From: Synechococcus sp. HK05
GTDB lineage: Bacteria > Cyanobacteriota > Cyanobacteriia > PCC-6307 > Cyanobiaceae
NCBI RefSeq assembly: GCF_019104765.1
Contig: NZ_JAHRXJ010000009.1
Location: 231,298-295,297, forward strand
Direction of reading: 5' to 3'
Length of the DNA: 64,000 nt
Made by a program: the position numbers and the translations under genes
Shown: one piece after another, positions 63,270 to 64,000 of the stretch
Position numbering within the stretch: the stretch's first letter is position 1
How the letters are laid out: every line of letters begins with the position of its first letter
Notes under the pieces: generated by a model
What the model was told of the DNA's origin: nothing
Database searches by the model: none
Seen by the model: the letters and a program-made list of their open reading frames with translations, nothing else

Positions 63270-63758
63270 TTGGAGCCGCTCGCGAGCCATCAGGCCAGCA
63301 GCGGCGAACCGAAAACCCCGAGCAATCGATGTTGTAGGTTCACTGAGCGGCTGAGACGCCGTTCTGAACTGAAAGCCGGAACCCCCGGTGATGTAGGTTC
63401 AACAAGCGGTCGCGAGGCCGCTGATCTGAGAGCCAAGTTGATCCGAGAGGATCGCCACCGAGAGGTGAGATTGGTTGTCGGAGCACCTGGACAACTGAAA
63501 CGTTTAGGAACTGACGCTTTCACTGCGTCAGCCGCCTGCAGGATCCACTCGAGAGGGTGTTGAGAGTGCAGGAGGTTGGCCGCAAAGAGCAGTGAAGGTG
63601 TGAGGTCCCGTCAAAAATTTTAAGTTGCAGAAGCTGACTGCTTTGCATGATGAGCGACTCTCACGGTTGCTGATTGTGTCGGTGTGCAGTAAGTGGAGCA
63701 ACGACCGGATCTGAGATCCTGGAAAGTCAAGAGAGAAGAATCGCGAGATTTTATCAAT

Positions 63759-63772
63759 TGCACTCTTTGAAC
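63759..63772 (+). promoter_or_regulatory. boxA-like antitermination site
   Basis: TGCACTCTTTGAAC closely resembles the boxA element of rRNA leaders (TGCTCTTTAACA in E. coli), where NusB-S10 loads the antitermination complex. It lies about 110 bases before 16S, as expected. Confidence 0.6.
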
Positions 63773-63840
63773 GCTTCTGTCAGAGGAAGTGGCTCCAACT
63801 GTGAGATCTGCGCCAGTGGATCGAGTGGGTGATGAGCAAT

Positions 63841-63879
63841 TCAAGTTGAGGTTATTTCGGTAATCAACAGGACTTGAAC
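63841..63879 (+). other. TTCG-capped hairpin directly upstream of 16S
   Basis: TTCAAGT (63841-63847) pairs with ACTTGAA (63873-63879); inside, TTGA/TCAA and TTAT/GTAA close a TTCG tetraloop. It ends two bases before the 16S start and may take part in precursor folding or processing. Confidence 0.6.
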
Positions 63880-63881
63880 TA

Positions 63882-64000
<119 letters not shown>

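Larger units (their letters stand above)
63246..63881 (+). ncRNA. 16S rRNA operon leader (precursor RNA) with multiple hairpins
   Basis: This 636-base gene-free stretch should be the rRNA leader. It has a pair of near-identical 10-base openings (TGTAGGTTCA at 63333 and 63392), four hairpins with GNRA loops (63405-63422 GCGA; 63440-63453 GAGA; 63456-63467 GAGA; 63546-63559 GAGA), stems GTTGTC/GACAAC (63474-63495), CTGACGC/GCGTCAG (63511-63531) and GTTGCT/AGCAAC (63666-63702), a CCTGCA/TGCAGG pair enclosing the last GNRA hairpin, a boxA-like site and a TTCG-capped hairpin just before 16S. No long reading frame looks coding. Confidence 0.7.

Overview
The window is about 64 kb of GC-rich, very tightly packed bacterial chromosome from a cyanobacterium, most likely an alpha-cyanobacterium of the Synechococcus/Cyanobium picoplankton group. 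The evidence is ferredoxin-NADP reductase with an N-terminal phycobilisome-linker (CpcD) domain, the circadian kinase SasA, lycopene cyclase CrtL, a BciB-type vinyl reductase, a CAAD-domain thylakoid protein, OpcA beside zwf, and several small proteins of a type seen only in cyanobacteria. Genes overlap by 1-8 bases again and again, and the only stretch over 300 bases without a gene is the leader of the ribosomal RNA operon at the right end. I see no insertion sequence, prophage, CRISPR array or other accessory island: this is core chromosome.

Left part (1-13 kb): a leftward series hisH (cut by the window edge), a LOG-family protein, trxA, guaB3, a CAAD protein and a DUF39/HcyBio homocysteine-biosynthesis protein, then rightward gyrA, an unusual acetolactate-decarboxylase-like/CARDB fusion and crtL. 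Leftward arsS and a GH57 branching-enzyme-like gene follow. Middle-left (13-30 kb): a NYN protein, leuA, an orphan sugar ABC permease, a 2OG-Fe(II) oxygenase, an aminotransferase, a run of very small cyanobacterial genes (Nif11-like, DUF427, minimal SepF and unknowns), a pseudouridine synthase, SemiSWEET, a pheophorbide-oxygenase-like Rieske protein with a PgpH-like HD phosphodiesterase, and then folD, crtE, a PAP2-like protein and a Dda/RecD-like helicase. Crt genes occur at two places (crtL, crtE).

Middle-right (30-51 kb): the leftward petH / zwf-opcA-cobB-phosphatase-acylphosphatase series handles NADPH production (ferredoxin route by day, oxidative pentose phosphate route by night) and cobamide synthesis; then tRNA-Glu, sasA, two picocyanobacterial proteins, pepN, a GHL10 glycosidase, prs, an LCP protein, bciB, malQ, a RodZ-like protein and an RsuA-type pseudouridine synthase. 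Right part (51-64 kb): a group 2 sigma factor preceded by a perfect 11-bp inverted repeat, an AarF/UbiB kinase-like protein, an Orn/Lys/Arg-decarboxylase-like protein, cbiT, cdsA, a DUF2993 protein, an alpha/beta hydrolase, an iron-dependent alcohol dehydrogenase, a GDT1/Mnx-type manganese exporter, gap1, an AEC transporter, and finally the leader and first ~119 bases of 16S rRNA.

The best candidates for new biology are (i) the acetolactate-decarboxylase-like/CARDB fusion that keeps the HxH-x10-H metal site but not the usual catalytic Arg segment, (ii) the rRNA leader, which holds four hairpins capped by GNRA tetraloops plus a 10-base repeat, (iii) the inverted repeat directly in front of the sigma factor, and (iv) arsS, which has no ATG/GTG/TTG start upstream of its radical-SAM core and seems to start at CTG in a 4-base overlap. 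All assignments are from reading sequence by eye; no database search was possible.
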